Source: Hydrogenophaga sp. RAC07
GTDB lineage: Bacteria; Pseudomonadota; Gammaproteobacteria; Burkholderiales; Burkholderiaceae_C
Length of the DNA stretch: 64,000 bases
NCBI RefSeq assembly: GCF_001713375.1
Contig: NZ_CP016449.1
Location: 4,073,501-4,137,500, forward strand
Direction of reading: 5' to 3'
This document shows, in pieces, positions 47,401 through 56,800 of the stretch; the stretch's first letter is position 1; each line of letters begins with the position of its first letter. The position numbers and the translations under genes were made by a program. The notes beneath the pieces were generated by a model. That model saw nothing but the letters and a program-made list of their open reading frames with translations. It made no database searches and was not told the DNA's origin.

Positions 47401-48029
47401 CTCACGCCGACCGACACGTTGAAGTTGTTCCAGCGCCCCGGTGTGCGCTTGGCGGTGATGAACTCCAGCACGTCGGGGTGGTCGATGCGCAGCACACCCA
47501 TCTGCGCACCGCGCCGCGCGCCCGCGCTCTCCACCGTGGCGCACGACTGGTCGAACACGTTGATGTAGCTGCACGGCCCCGAGGCCAGCGACGCCATGGT
47601 TTTCACCTCGGCGCCGCGCGGGCGGATGCGCGAGAAGTCGTAGCCCACGCCACCGCCCCGGCGCATGGTCTCGGCGGCTTCGCGCAGGGCTTCGTAGATG
47701 CCGGGGTAACCGCCGTCGTCCAGGCCCTGGATGCAGTCGCCCACGGGCTGCACGAAACAGTTGATCAGCGTGGCCTGGATGGCGGTGCCGGCCGCGCTCA
47801 TGATGCGACCGGCACCGATGGCGCCGGCCTGCAGGTTGTCGAAAAAGCGCTGCTCCCACAGCGCGCGATCGGCCTCGGGTTCCACCCAAGCCAGTGCACG
47901 CGCCACGCGGCGGTAGATGTCCTGCTCGCTGGTCTCGCCGTCCTTGAGGTACTTCTCCTTCAGCACGTCCAGCGTGATGGGTTGCTGGCCGATGGCGGTG
48001 CTGGCCGATTTCAGAGCGTCGCGTTTCAT
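44493..48029 (-). CDS. nrdJ: Adenosylcobalamin-dependent class II ribonucleotide reductase with intein
   Basis: A 1178-residue precursor; removing the 374-residue intein leaves about 804 residues. NrdJ makes deoxynucleotides without O2 using B12-generated thiyl radical chemistry. Extein features are LINCFVQPVGD with a redox Cys (about 88-98), GGGVGYDFSRIRPRG, and the active-site NPC-GEQPL broken by the intein after Pro297; the C-extein begins at the radical Cys. GFTGMGNALAMLCVRYDR follows. The C-terminus has a zinc-ribbon-like CGECGAHAVIRKDGCDYCTQCGHLGVCG. The start ATG is 48029. First gene of the four-gene unit. Confidence 0.92.
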   Translation of the reverse strand: MKRDALKSASTAIGQQPITLDVLKEKYLKDGETSEQDIYRRVARALAWVEPEADRALWEQRFFDNLQAGAIGAGRIMSAAGTAIQATLINCFVQPVGDCIQGLDDGGYPGIYEALREAAETMRRGGGVGYDFSRIRPRGAEVKTMASLASGPCSYINVFDQSCATVESAGARRGAQMGVLRIDHPDVLEFITAKRTPGRWNNFNVSVGVSDAFMRALADDQPWELVHRARPGAALLAQGAHQRADGLWVYRSLPARELWDTVMRSTYDFAEPGILFLDHIQQDNNLRYCESIEATNPCVTADTRLATQHGLVRIGDLYNSGLPLETTVDRRALGREGRGVDIRPAKPAFMTAHLADVFKLTTEDGHEIKATAWHDFYTARGKLKLSDLKVGDELWVQSGKGQFGQQGSEELGLLLGLITGDGHFTHRGKGQEVVCINLWNQERELAERVTTTVNAMIASLSRTQRTYCVTPVAVAERNHVFIRSVLLARALEALGFTRDTKLRVPEVVWQGNEACVKAYLRALYQTDGTVNISSASESCSIRLSSSYPQLLKDVQVLLANFGVFSRVRLRREATVKAMPNGKGGQADYACKTQYELILDGESREQFMSEIGFLLDYKTARYREWVADKVLRKTQRFASRIAAIVPAGQEAVFDTTQADHNTVIFNGLVTGQCGEQPLPPYGCCDLGPVILPRFVRHPFGFGGLPSFDFEAFEAAVALQVRALDNVLDVTFWPLPQQREESAAKRRIGVGFTGMGNALAMLCVRYDRAEGRALAAQIAERMRDAAYTASVALAQEKGAFPKFDADGYLAEGTFASRLPKALQDAIRTHGIRNSHLLSIAPTGTVSLAFADNASNGIEPPFSWMYRRKKREADGTTTDYAVEDHAWRLYRELGGDMAQLPEYFVNALAMPATDHLAMMEAVQPFVDTAISKTVNVPADYPYDDFKGLYQQAWRAQLKGLATYRPNAILGSVLDTGPTPETTASVATVDPMRTVIESRPPGALPAVADKIEYWTQEGHQTLYLLVSFLPVPTADGAGTVERAIEFFMPVGQSGESQQWVSSSMRLLSLAARGGFLERALRDMRKVVWDRGPVRMGTHQKADGTHVPMWHDSVVAAIAYAVQTLIAQRAGVTPSSGQPSPVVVQATPGMMPGKKCGECGAHAVIRKDGCDYCTQCGHLGVCG
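46017..47138 (-). mobile_element. Intein with LAGLIDADG endonuclease in nrdJ, Gln-terminated
   Basis: 374-residue protein-splicing element at residues 298-671 of the precursor. It begins with Cys (CVTADTRLATQHGLVRIGDL, block A) and has ATAWHDFYTARGKLKLSDL (block B). Two LAGLIDADG motifs are LLGLITGDGH and LRALYQTDG. The C-terminal block is HNTVIFNGLVTGQ, followed by Cys +1. The last intein residue is Gln, not Asn, and the penultimate is Gly, not His, a rarer variant reported in some ribonucleotide reductase inteins. Insertion is at the catalytic NPC site, a common intein location. Confidence 0.93.
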
Positions 48030-48045
48030 GTTCGGGTGTTCCAGA

Positions 48046-49275
48046 TTAAGCCAACGAAGGACGGACACCGCCCAGCAGCCATCGCATGAGGTCCTGCACC
48101 GGACGGATCTGCTGGCCGAACGGCAGCACACCCGCGCCCCGGAAAAACAGGCCCTTCTGCGCGTCGCCGTCGAGCGCGTGACCGAGCTGTTGGTCGATGC
48201 AGAACTGCCCCATCTCGCCCTTGCCGTCGCGCAGGCCGCAATGGGCCAGGCAGTCAAACGCCATGTTGCACTTTTTCTTCACATGCGCAACCGCCTTCAG
48301 TCGCGGCTCCAGGCGCAGGTATTTGTCCAGCCAGGGCGTGCGCACGGCGCGGGCGGGCAGGCCGGCCACGCTGATGAACTCCACCAGGTCTTCGGGCCGG
48401 GCCTCTGCCAGCACGCGTTTGAAGGCCGCATCGGCGTCGCACTCGGTGGTGACGGCGAAAGCCGTGCCCAGCTGCACCGCGCTGGCGCCCAGGGCCTGCA
48501 GGCGCAGGATGTCGTCGCGGCTGCCGATGCCACCGGCGGCGATGAGCGGTATCTCGCGCTCGATGCCGGCGCTCTTGAAGAACTCCAGCACCTGCGGGAT
48601 CACCACCTCGAAATCGAACCGCGTGTCCTGCAGGTCGGCCACCTTGGCCGCACCGAGGTGGCCACCAGCCAGCCGGGGGTGTTCGATCACGATGGCGTCG
48701 GGCAGGCGTCCCTTTTTCTCCCACTTGCGCACCACCAGCTGCACGCCGCGCGCGTCCGACAGGATGGGGATGAGCGCGGTGTCGGGGTGGTCGCGCGCGA
48801 GCTCGGGCAGATCCAGCGGCAGGCCCGCGCCCACCACCACCGCGTCGGCGCCGCTGTCCAGCGCCTGGCGCACGTACTGCTCGTAGGCGCTGAGTGCCTT
48901 CATCACGTTGACCGCGACCAGGCCACGGCCTTGCGCCAGGGCTTTGGCACCACGGATCTCGCGGTCCAGCGCCACGAGGTTGGCGGTGTCGATGCGTTCG
49001 CGCGCGTCGGGCTCCTTGTCCAGGTGGGCGGTGGCGACCATCAGGTCGGGGTGGCGCCGGCGCAAGTCCACCGCCGAGACCGTGCCCACACCACCGAGCC
49101 CGGCCACGGTGCCCGCCAGCGAAGCGGCCGACACACCCACGCCCATGCCGCCCTGCACCACCGGCAGCAGCTCGCGCCCGCGCAGGTGCCAGGTGCGCAA
49201 ACCGCCCGTGCGGGCCAGGGTCTGCAGTTCGGCCGCCAGCGTGTCGCGAGCTTCAGTAGCTGATGACTTGTCCAT
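48046..49275 (-). CDS. NAD(P)H-dependent flavin oxidoreductase / nitronate monooxygenase-like protein
   Basis: A 409-residue FMN-binding TIM-barrel protein of the nitronate monooxygenase family (MDKSSATEARDTLAAELQTL start). Key marks are VVQGGMGVGVSAASLAGTVAGLGG (about 40-62), ADAVVVGAGLPLDLP, IPLIAAGGIGSRDDILRLQALGASAVQLGTAF. A C-terminal stretch rich in Cys (KKKCNMAFDCLAHCGLRDGKGEMGQFCID) is longer than in simple nitronate monooxygenases. It begins inside the end of the carbonic anhydrase gene with a 23-base overlap; an ATG at 49287 is an alternative. Last gene of the nitrate-reduction run. Confidence 0.85.
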   Translation of the reverse strand: MDKSSATEARDTLAAELQTLARTGGLRTWHLRGRELLPVVQGGMGVGVSAASLAGTVAGLGGVGTVSAVDLRRRHPDLMVATAHLDKEPDARERIDTANLVALDREIRGAKALAQGRGLVAVNVMKALSAYEQYVRQALDSGADAVVVGAGLPLDLPELARDHPDTALIPILSDARGVQLVVRKWEKKGRLPDAIVIEHPRLAGGHLGAAKVADLQDTRFDFEVVIPQVLEFFKSAGIEREIPLIAAGGIGSRDDILRLQALGASAVQLGTAFAVTTECDADAAFKRVLAEARPEDLVEFISVAGLPARAVRTPWLDKYLRLEPRLKAVAHVKKKCNMAFDCLAHCGLRDGKGEMGQFCIDQQLGHALDGDAQKGLFFRGAGVLPFGQQIRPVQDLMRWLLGGVRPSLA

Positions 49276-49951
49276 CGTGTTCCACATAAGGTTGGTACGG
49301 CCCGGTGCCGCTGTTGGAGGCTACCGAGGCCGCGACGAAGTCACCTTGCTGTGCATCAAACACATGCACTTCACCGTCTTCGATCACGTAGTGCCAGCCG
49401 TGCAGGGTGAGCCGGCCGGCCTCGACCTCGCGCCGCACCATGGGGTAGCCCATGAGGCGTTCGAGCTGCAGCACCACGGCGCGCTGCTCGGTACGGCGCA
49501 TCGACTCGGCGCAGGGCTGCACCGGCAGCAAAGCCTCGTCGATCAGCTTGAGCCACGCGGTGAGGGCCACGGCCTCGGCGGGCGCACCTTCGTAGGCGGC
49601 GCGTATGGCGCCGCAATGGCTGTGGCCACAGATCACGATGCGCTCCACGTGCAGGCTGAGCACGGCGAACTCGATCGCGGCCATCGTTCCGTGCAATCCG
49701 TGCGACTGGTCATGCGGTGGGACGAGGGCGCCCACGTTGCGCACGATGAAGAGTTCACCCGGGCCGGCCCCCGTGAGCAGGTAGGGCACGAGGCGTGAAT
49801 CGGAGCAGCCGATGAACAGCGTCTTGGGGTGCTGGCCCTCGGCCACCAGATCCTGAAAGCGCTGCTGGTGGAGCGGGAAGTAGTCGGAGCGGAAATGCCG
49901 CAGGCGCAACAGCAGCTCGTCCGCTGAAGCACCTGTGGCGGGAACGTTCAT
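49253..49951 (-). CDS. Beta-class carbonic anhydrase
   Basis: A 232-residue enzyme interconverting CO2 and bicarbonate. Zinc ligands are Cys49 and Asp51 (FIGCSDSRL) and His110 and Cys113 (CGHSHCGAI). Length and motif fit the plant-type beta group. ATGA overlap (49948-49951) with the parvulin gene and 23-base overlap with the flavoprotein show coupling within the operon. A link between CO2/pH homeostasis and nitrate respiration is possible but not proven. Confidence 0.92.
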   Translation of the reverse strand: MNVPATGASADELLLRLRHFRSDYFPLHQQRFQDLVAEGQHPKTLFIGCSDSRLVPYLLTGAGPGELFIVRNVGALVPPHDQSHGLHGTMAAIEFAVLSLHVERIVICGHSHCGAIRAAYEGAPAEAVALTAWLKLIDEALLPVQPCAESMRRTEQRAVVLQLERLMGYPMVRREVEAGRLTLHGWHYVIEDGEVHVFDAQQGDFVAASVASNSGTGPYQPYVEHDGQVISY

Positions 49952-50802
49952 TGCACGAGTGGGGTGTCGGCCCCTTCCAGTTCCACGCCTTCAACGTCCG
50001 CCTGACCCACCAGCAGCTGAATGTACTGGCGCAACGCCGTGGCCTGTGACTGCAGGGCCAGCCGCGCGCCGATCTGCGCCTGCAGCTCGGCGAACTCGGG
50101 CAGACGCCCGGGCTCGCGCTCCAGCACCTCGACGATGTGCAGGCCGAAGCGGCTGTGCACCAGGCGCGGGTGCAGGCCCAGGGCCTGGATGGCGTCGTTC
50201 TGCAGGAACAGTGCCTTGGCCAGCTCGGGCGCGCACTCCTGGGGCGTGATCCAGCCGAGGTCGCCGCCCTGCGCGCTCGACGGGCAGTTGGAAAGTTCGG
50301 CCGCGAGCTGCGCGAAACGATCGATGGCCACGCCCTGGCGCGGGAGTTCCAGCAGCGCGGCTTCGGCGCGCTGGGCCAGCGCGTTCACCGGCACACCCGG
50401 TGTAACCGCGAACAAGATGTGCCGCACGTGCAGCGCCTGTCCCACCACAAAGCGCGGCTTGTGCGCCTCGTAGTGGCGCCGGCATTCCTCGACGCCGGGC
50501 TCGGGCGAGTGCACTTCGGCTTCGAGCAAGGCCTCGATCGCGCGGCGCGTGGCGTCGTCGGGCTCGGGTGCGGCGAGACCGGTGAAACGCGGCAACAGGC
50601 CGACGCTCACCGCCTGTTGGCGCAGCAGCTCGGTGCAGGCACGTTCGCGCAAGGTCTGCTCGTCCAGCGTCTCGCCGGCTTCGTGCAGGGCGATGCCGTT
50701 GATGCTGGCGATCCCGGCCGGGGCCGCCGCAGCGGCCTCGGGACTCTTGCAGGCGCAGGCGCTGCTGCCGCAACCCGAAGAGGTGGAAAGGTCTTGGTTC
50801 AT
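49948..50802 (-). CDS. Parvulin-type peptidyl-prolyl isomerase downstream of narGHJI
   Basis: A 284-residue PpiC/NifM-like foldase. The parvulin domain is at about 140-250 (LHVRHILFAVTPGVPVNALAQRAEA, GGDLGWITPQECAPELAKALF, VHSRFGLHIVEVLERE). It has no signal peptide, and the N-terminal CGSSACACKSP stretch is cysteine rich, so it is cytosolic. Location directly after narI suggests maturation of nitrate reductase. Start at 50802; it follows narI by 25 bases. Confidence 0.9.
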   Translation of the reverse strand: MNQDLSTSSGCGSSACACKSPEAAAAAPAGIASINGIALHEAGETLDEQTLRERACTELLRQQAVSVGLLPRFTGLAAPEPDDATRRAIEALLEAEVHSPEPGVEECRRHYEAHKPRFVVGQALHVRHILFAVTPGVPVNALAQRAEAALLELPRQGVAIDRFAQLAAELSNCPSSAQGGDLGWITPQECAPELAKALFLQNDAIQALGLHPRLVHSRFGLHIVEVLEREPGRLPEFAELQAQIGARLALQSQATALRQYIQLLVGQADVEGVELEGADTPLVQ

Positions 50803-50827
50803 GGGGTGCTCCCGTGGGTGGGGTGGA

Positions 50828-51559
50828 TCAGCGGGGCTGGGAAGGGTGGGCCGGGTTCGTCGGGTTGGCCGGCACGCCCAGGCGGCGGCTGCGTACCACC
50901 TGGTAAGGCCGCACCAGGTAGGCCACGCTGGCGAAGCCGCTCCACACATGCACGAGTCGCGAGAACGGGAATAGCAGGAAGATGGTCATGCCCAGCACCA
51001 TGTGCACCTTGAAGGGCCAGTCCAGCGCGACCAGGGCGGACGCCTCGGGGCGGAAGGTGACGATGCGTTGCGCCCACTCGGCCAGCACCAGCATGGCGCT
51101 GCCGTCCGAGTGCGAATACGAGTACGGCAGCGTGATCAGTCCCAGCACCAGCTGCACCCACAGGATGATCAGGATGGCGAGGTCGGTGCGGTGGCTGGTC
51201 AGGCGGATGCGCGGGTCAAAAATGCGCCGGTGCAGCAGCACGGTCAGGCCCACGAAGCAGATGACGCCGGCGGTGCCACCCGCGTAGATCGCCAGCCGCT
51301 GCTTGGTCGCAGCCTCCATGAAGCCTTCGTAGAAGAAGTGCGGCGTGAGCAGGCCCACGGCGTGCCCGAAGAACAGGAACAGGATGCCGATGTGGAACAG
51401 GTTGCTGCCCCAGCGCAGCTGGCCTTTGCGCAGCAGCTGCGAGGAATCGCTTTTCCAGGTGTACTGGTCGCGGTCGAAGCGGGCCAGGCTGCCCATGAAA
51501 AACACGGCCAGGCAGATGTAGGGATACACGCCGAAGAGGAAGTGGTGCAGTGAGGTCAT
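50828..51559 (-). CDS. narI: Respiratory nitrate reductase gamma subunit NarI
   Basis: A 243-residue diheme cytochrome b with five membrane helices, starting MTSLHHFLFGVYPYICLAVFF. Haem ligand His residues are in LFHIGILFLFFGHAVGLLTPHFF and FKVHMVLGMTIFLLFPFSRLVHVWSG. It takes electrons from quinol to NarH. The ATG overlaps the narJ stop by four bases. Confidence 0.95.
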   Translation of the reverse strand: MTSLHHFLFGVYPYICLAVFFMGSLARFDRDQYTWKSDSSQLLRKGQLRWGSNLFHIGILFLFFGHAVGLLTPHFFYEGFMEAATKQRLAIYAGGTAGVICFVGLTVLLHRRIFDPRIRLTSHRTDLAILIILWVQLVLGLITLPYSYSHSDGSAMLVLAEWAQRIVTFRPEASALVALDWPFKVHMVLGMTIFLLFPFSRLVHVWSGFASVAYLVRPYQVVRSRRLGVPANPTNPAHPSQPR

Positions 51560-52269
51560 GCCTGTGCTCCTGATGGGGATGAGGGGTGACGGCCGGTGGC
51601 CGCCTTCACGATGCGGATCGGTTGGGGCTGGCCGGGCTTGGCCTGGCCTTCGGTGGAGCAACCGCCGAACACCGCGGGCTCGGCCCAGCTCTCGTCGATG
51701 CCGGGGTCGGCCGCCACCGGCACCGGCTCGGCTTTCTCACCCGCGATCTCGAGCACGGCGGCCAGCACGCTGGCGTACGGACTCTCGCGCTTGAGCAGTG
51801 CACTGAAGATCACCCGCACGATGTGTGCGCTCTCGCCGAGGAACTCACGCGCCACCGCAGCGGGCTGGGTGGAGGCGAATTCGAGCAGCACGCTCAGGTG
51901 GTCCGGCAGCTCGGCCGGGCCGAAAAAGAGGCCGGCTTTCTCGTAGGTCTGGATCAGGTCGATCATGGCCGGACCCCGGTCGCGCGAATCGCCGAGCACG
52001 TGTTCGAAGAGGTGCAGCGCGGTGCTGCGACCGCGGTCGAACAGCTCCACGTAGTCGGCCTCGACGTCGAGCGCCGGCTGCTGGCTCAGGTGCACCAGCA
52101 GGGCATCGAGCTCGGTCAGGCGCGCGGGCGGCAAGGCGGCCTCGGCGCGCAGCGCGTCGCGCAGTTCGCCAGCGTGCTCGCGCAGCTCGGCGGTGGGGTA
52201 ACGCAGCAGGTGGGCGAGCACACGCAGCGTGTGCACGGCGGGCTTGGGTGTGGTGGAGAAAAGTCCCAT
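51556..52269 (-). CDS. narJ: Nitrate reductase chaperone NarJ
   Basis: A 237-residue Mo-cofactor insertion chaperone (NarJ family), with LRVLAHLLRYPTAELREHAGEL, VEADYVELFDRGRSTALHLFEHVLGDSRDRGPAM and the C-terminal acidic tail. It assembles NarG before membrane docking. It starts one base after the narH stop. Confidence 0.94.
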   Translation of the reverse strand: MGLFSTTPKPAVHTLRVLAHLLRYPTAELREHAGELRDALRAEAALPPARLTELDALLVHLSQQPALDVEADYVELFDRGRSTALHLFEHVLGDSRDRGPAMIDLIQTYEKAGLFFGPAELPDHLSVLLEFASTQPAAVAREFLGESAHIVRVIFSALLKRESPYASVLAAVLEIAGEKAEPVPVAADPGIDESWAEPAVFGGCSTEGQAKPGQPQPIRIVKAATGRHPSSPSGAQA

Positions 52270-52270
52270 G

Positions 52271-53803
52271 TCAGACCCCCGCCTTGATCGGAATCGTGCG
52301 CTTCTTCTCGCTACCAAAGAGACTCGTTTCCGTCTGCCCTTCCGAGCAGCCGTTGCCGAAGGTGAAGCCGCAGCCACCTTTGATGTTGAAGGTGTTCTCG
52401 GCGTATTCGCGGTGGGTGGTGGGAATCACGAAACGGTCCTCGTAGTTGGCAATCGCCATGGTCTGGTACATGTCCTCGACCTCGCGCACGCTCATGCCCA
52501 CCTGGTCAAGCACGTCCTGGTTGATGACGCCGTCCACGTGTTTGGCGCGCTGGTAGCTGCGCATGGCCAGCATGCGTTCGAGTGCGCGCACCACCGGCAC
52601 GGTGTCACCGGCGGTCAGCAGGTTGGCGAGGTACTTCACCGGGATGCGCAGCTGGCTCACGTCGGGGATTTCACCGTTGCCACCCAGGTGCCCGGCGTTG
52701 GCCGCGGCGGTGATGGGCGAGAGCGGTGGCACGTACCAGACCATGGGCAGCGTGCGGTACTCGGGGTGCAGCGGCAGCGCCACCTTCCAGTCCACCGCCA
52801 TCTTGTAGACCGGGCTGTGGCGCGCGGCCTCCAGCCAGTTGTCGGGGATGCCGTCGGCGCGCGCCTGTGCGATCACGGCCGGGTCGTGCGGGTCCAGGAA
52901 CAGGTCGATTTGGGCCTTGTAGAGGTCCATCTCGTTGGGCACGCTGGCGGCTTCCTGGATGCGGTCCGCGTCGTACAGCAGCACGCCGAGGTAGCGGATG
53001 CGGCCCACGCAGGTTTCGCTGCAGACCGTGGGCTGACCTGCTTCGATGCGCGGGTAGCAGAAGATGCACTTCTCGGCCTTGCCGCTTTTCCAGTTGTAGT
53101 AGATCTTCTTGTAGGGGCAGCCGCTCACGCACATGCGCCAGCCGCGGCACTTGTCCTGGTCGATCAGCACGATGCCGTCTTCCTCGCGCTTGTAGATCGA
53201 GCCCGAGGGGCACGAGGCCACACACGCCGGGTTGAGGCAGTGCTCGCACAGGCGCGGCAGGTACATCATGAAGGTGTTCTCGAACTCCCCCACCATGGCC
53301 TTCTGCGCCGCCTCGAAGCCGTTGAAGTTGGCGTCCTTGCTGCGTTTGGCGAACTCGCCGCCCAGGATCTCTTCCCAGTTCGGGCCCCACTCGATCTTCT
53401 CCATGCGCTTGCCGGTGATCAGGCTGCGCGGGCGCGCGGTGGGCGTGTGCTTCATCTCCGGAGCCGACTGCAGGTGGTCGTAGTCGAAGGTGAAGGGCTC
53501 GTAGTAGTCGTCGATCTCCGGCAGGTGCGGGTTGGCGAAGATCTTCATCAGCAGTTGCCACTTGCCACCCTGCTTGGGCACGATCGAGCCGTCGGCGCGG
53601 CGCGTCCAGCCGCCTTGCCACTTTTCCTGGTTCTCCCACTCTTTCGGGTAGCCGATGCCGGGCTTGCTCTCCACGTTGTTGAACCAGGCGTATTCCACCC
53701 CGGGGCGGTTGGTCCAGACGTTCTTGCAGGTGACCGAACAGGTGTGGCAACCGATGCACTTGTCCAGGTTGAGCACCATGCCGATTTGTGCGCGTATTTT
53801 CAT
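52271..53803 (-). CDS. narH: Respiratory nitrate reductase beta subunit NarH
   Basis: A 510-residue iron-sulfur protein carrying one [3Fe-4S] and three [4Fe-4S] clusters. Motifs are CIGCHTCSVTC (about 16-26), CEHCLNPACVASCPSG (about 184), CRGWRMCVSGCPYKK (with Trp at the 3Fe-4S site) and CIFCYPRIEAGQPTVCSETCVGRIR. It links NarG to NarI. It lies 29 bases after narG. Confidence 0.96.
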   Translation of the reverse strand: MKIRAQIGMVLNLDKCIGCHTCSVTCKNVWTNRPGVEYAWFNNVESKPGIGYPKEWENQEKWQGGWTRRADGSIVPKQGGKWQLLMKIFANPHLPEIDDYYEPFTFDYDHLQSAPEMKHTPTARPRSLITGKRMEKIEWGPNWEEILGGEFAKRSKDANFNGFEAAQKAMVGEFENTFMMYLPRLCEHCLNPACVASCPSGSIYKREEDGIVLIDQDKCRGWRMCVSGCPYKKIYYNWKSGKAEKCIFCYPRIEAGQPTVCSETCVGRIRYLGVLLYDADRIQEAASVPNEMDLYKAQIDLFLDPHDPAVIAQARADGIPDNWLEAARHSPVYKMAVDWKVALPLHPEYRTLPMVWYVPPLSPITAAANAGHLGGNGEIPDVSQLRIPVKYLANLLTAGDTVPVVRALERMLAMRSYQRAKHVDGVINQDVLDQVGMSVREVEDMYQTMAIANYEDRFVIPTTHREYAENTFNIKGGCGFTFGNGCSEGQTETSLFGSEKKRTIPIKAGV

Positions 53804-53832
53804 GATTCAGGCTCCTTCGGATCGACGGGTGT

Positions 53833-56800
53833 TCAAGGGTTTTCGCCTTGCGATTGGTAGGCGCGGATCAGGTGGTCGTCGGCCGGTGTGTCGAGCCAGT
53901 CCACCTTGTCCATCTTGCGCACCACGACGAATTCGTCGCGGTTGGTGCCGATCGTTCCGTAGTAGTTGAAGCCGTAGCTGAGCTGCGCGTAGCCGCCGAT
54001 CATGTGGGTCGGCTTGAGCACGATGCGCGTGACCGAGTTGTGGATGCCACCGCGCACACCGGTGATCTCCGAGCCCGGGGTGTTGATGATCTTTTCCTGC
54101 GAGTGGTACATCATCACCATGCCCGGGTTCACACGCTGGCTGACCACTGCCCGCGCGGCCACCGCGCCGTTGATGTTGAACAGCTCGACCCAGTCGTTGT
54201 CCTCGATGCCGGCACTCTTGGCGTCGTCTTCGCTCAGCCAGACCACGGTGCCACCCCGGTTGAGGGTGAGCATCATCAGGTTGTCACTGTAGGTCGAGTG
54301 GATGCCCCACTTCTGGTGCGGCGTGATGAAGTTCAGCACGATCTCCGCGTTGCCGTTGGACTTGATGTTGTGGATGCCCGAAGTCGCCTTGAGGTCCACC
54401 GGCGGACGGTAGCTGCCCAGGCCTTCGCCGAAGGCAATCATCCAGGGGTGGTCCTGGTAGAACTGCTGGCGGCCGGTGAGGGTGCGCCATGGAATCAGTT
54501 CGTGCACGTTGGTGTAGCCGGCGTTGTAGCTCACCGTCTCGCTCTCGATGCCGCTCCAGGTCGGGCTGCTGATGATCTTGCGCGGCTGCGCCTGGATGTC
54601 GCGGAAGCGGATCTTCTCGTCTTCGCGGTGAATCGCCAGGTGGGTGTGGTCGATGCCGGTCTGTTTGCCGAGTGCCTCCCAGGCCTTCACCGCCACATGG
54701 CCGTTGGTCTCGGGGGCGAGTTGCAGGATCACCTCGCAGGCGTCGATGTCGGTCACGATCTTCGGCATGCCCTGGGTCACGCCCTCGTCGAGCGTGGTGC
54801 CGTTGAGCTGGCCGAGTTGTTCCACCTCGGTGCCAGTCTTCCAGCCGATGCCCTTGCCACCGTTGCCCAGCTTGTCGAGCAAGGGGCCAAGCGCCGTGAA
54901 GCGTTTGAAGGTGTTGGGGTAGTCGCGTTCCACCACGGTGATCTGCGGCGCGGTCTTGCCGGGGATCAGGTCGCAGTGGCCCTTGCGCCACTCCTTCACG
55001 TCAAAAGGCTGGGCCAGTTCGCCGGGGGTGTCGTGCATGATGGGCGTGAGCACCACCTCTTTTTCCACCCCGAGGTGGCCGACGCAGACCTCGCTGAAGG
55101 CCTGCGCAAACCCCTTGTAGATCTCCCAGTCGCTGCGGCTCTGCCACACCGGGTCCACCGCCGCCGACAACGGGTGGATGAAGGGGTGCATGTCGCTGGT
55201 GTTGAGGTCGTTCTTCTCGTACCAGCTGGCGGTGGGCAGCACCACGTCGGAATACAGGCAGGTGGTGCTCATGCGGAAATCGAGCGTGACCAGCAGGTCC
55301 AGCTTGCCTTGGGGCGCGTGTTCGTGCCACACCACTTCGTCGGGTTTGGCTTCGTCGCGGCCGAGGTCCTTGCCCTGCACGCCGTTTTCGGTGCCCAGCA
55401 GGTGCTTGCAGAAATACTCGTGGCCCTTGCCGCTGGAGCCCAGCAGGTTGCTGCGCCACACGAACATGTTGCGCGGCCAGTTCTGCGGCGCGTCCGGGTC
55501 TTCACAACTCATGGCCAGCGTGCCGTCTTTCAGCGCGCGCACCACGTAGTCCTTGGCGTCGAGCCCGGCGGCGGTGGCGTCTTTCACCACCTGCAGCGGG
55601 TTGGTCTTTAGCTGGGGGGCGCTCGGCAGCCAGCCCATGCGCTCGGCGCGCACGTTGAAGTCGATCATGCTGCCGCCGAACGCGGTCTTGTCGGCCAGCG
55701 GGCTCACGATCTCTTCCATGCCGAGCTTCTCGTAGCGCCACTGGTCGGTGTGCGCGTAGAAGAAGCTGGTGCTGTTCATCTGGCGCGGCGGGCGCGACCA
55801 GTCGGTGGCAAAGGCCAGCGGCACCCAGCCGGTTTGTGGACGCAGCTTTTCCTGGCCCACGTAGTGCGCCCAGCCGCCACCGCTCTGGCCGATGCAGCCG
55901 CACATCATCAGCAGGTTGATCACGCCGCGGTAGTTCATGTCGGCGTGGTACCAGTGGTTCATGGCCGCGCCGATGATCACCATCGACTTGCCGTGTGTCT
56001 TGTCGGCGTTGTCGGCGAACTGCTGCGCCACGGTGATGACCTGGTCGCGCGGCACGCCGGTGATGCTCTCCTGCCAGGCCGGGGTGTACGCGGCGTTGTC
56101 GTCGAAGTTCTTCGCCCCACTGCCCAGACCGCGGTCGATGCCGTACTGCGCCACTTGCAGGTCGAACACGGTGGCCACCAGGGCATGGCGCTCTTCACCG
56201 GCCTTGCCCAGGCGCAGGCGCACGGCCGGCACACGGGCGTGGTTGATGCTGCCGTTCTGCGCATTGGCGGTGAAGTGCGGCGCGGCGTTGCCACCAAAGT
56301 AGGGGAAGGCCACGTCCACCACCTGGGTGTCCTGCTCACCGTCCTCGATCACCGAGAGCTTGAGCTTCACATCGGTGTCGCTGCGGGCTTCCTTGGGCTG
56401 CAGGTTCCACTTGCCTTCGTCGGTGCGCCCGGCCTCACCCCAGCGGAAGCCGATGGAGCCGTTGGGCAGCACGGCGCGTCCTCCCGTGTCAAAGGCCACG
56501 GTCTTCCACTCGGGGTTGTTCTTCTGGCCGAGCTGGCCGTTGAAGTCGCTGGCGCGCAGGTAGCGATCGGGCACCAGGGTTTTCGTTCCGTCGGCGAGCG
56601 TGTGCTCCTTGAGCATCACCAGCAGCGGCAGGTCGGTGTAGCGGCGCGCGTAGTCGTCGAAGTAACTGCTGCGTGGCTTGCCGCCGTCGGGAAAATAGAA
56701 GTTCTTCAGCACCACATGGCCCATTGCCATCGCCAGCGCGGCGTCGGTTCCCTGCTTGGGGTGCAGCCAGAGGTCGGAGAGTTTGGCGACCTCGGAATAG

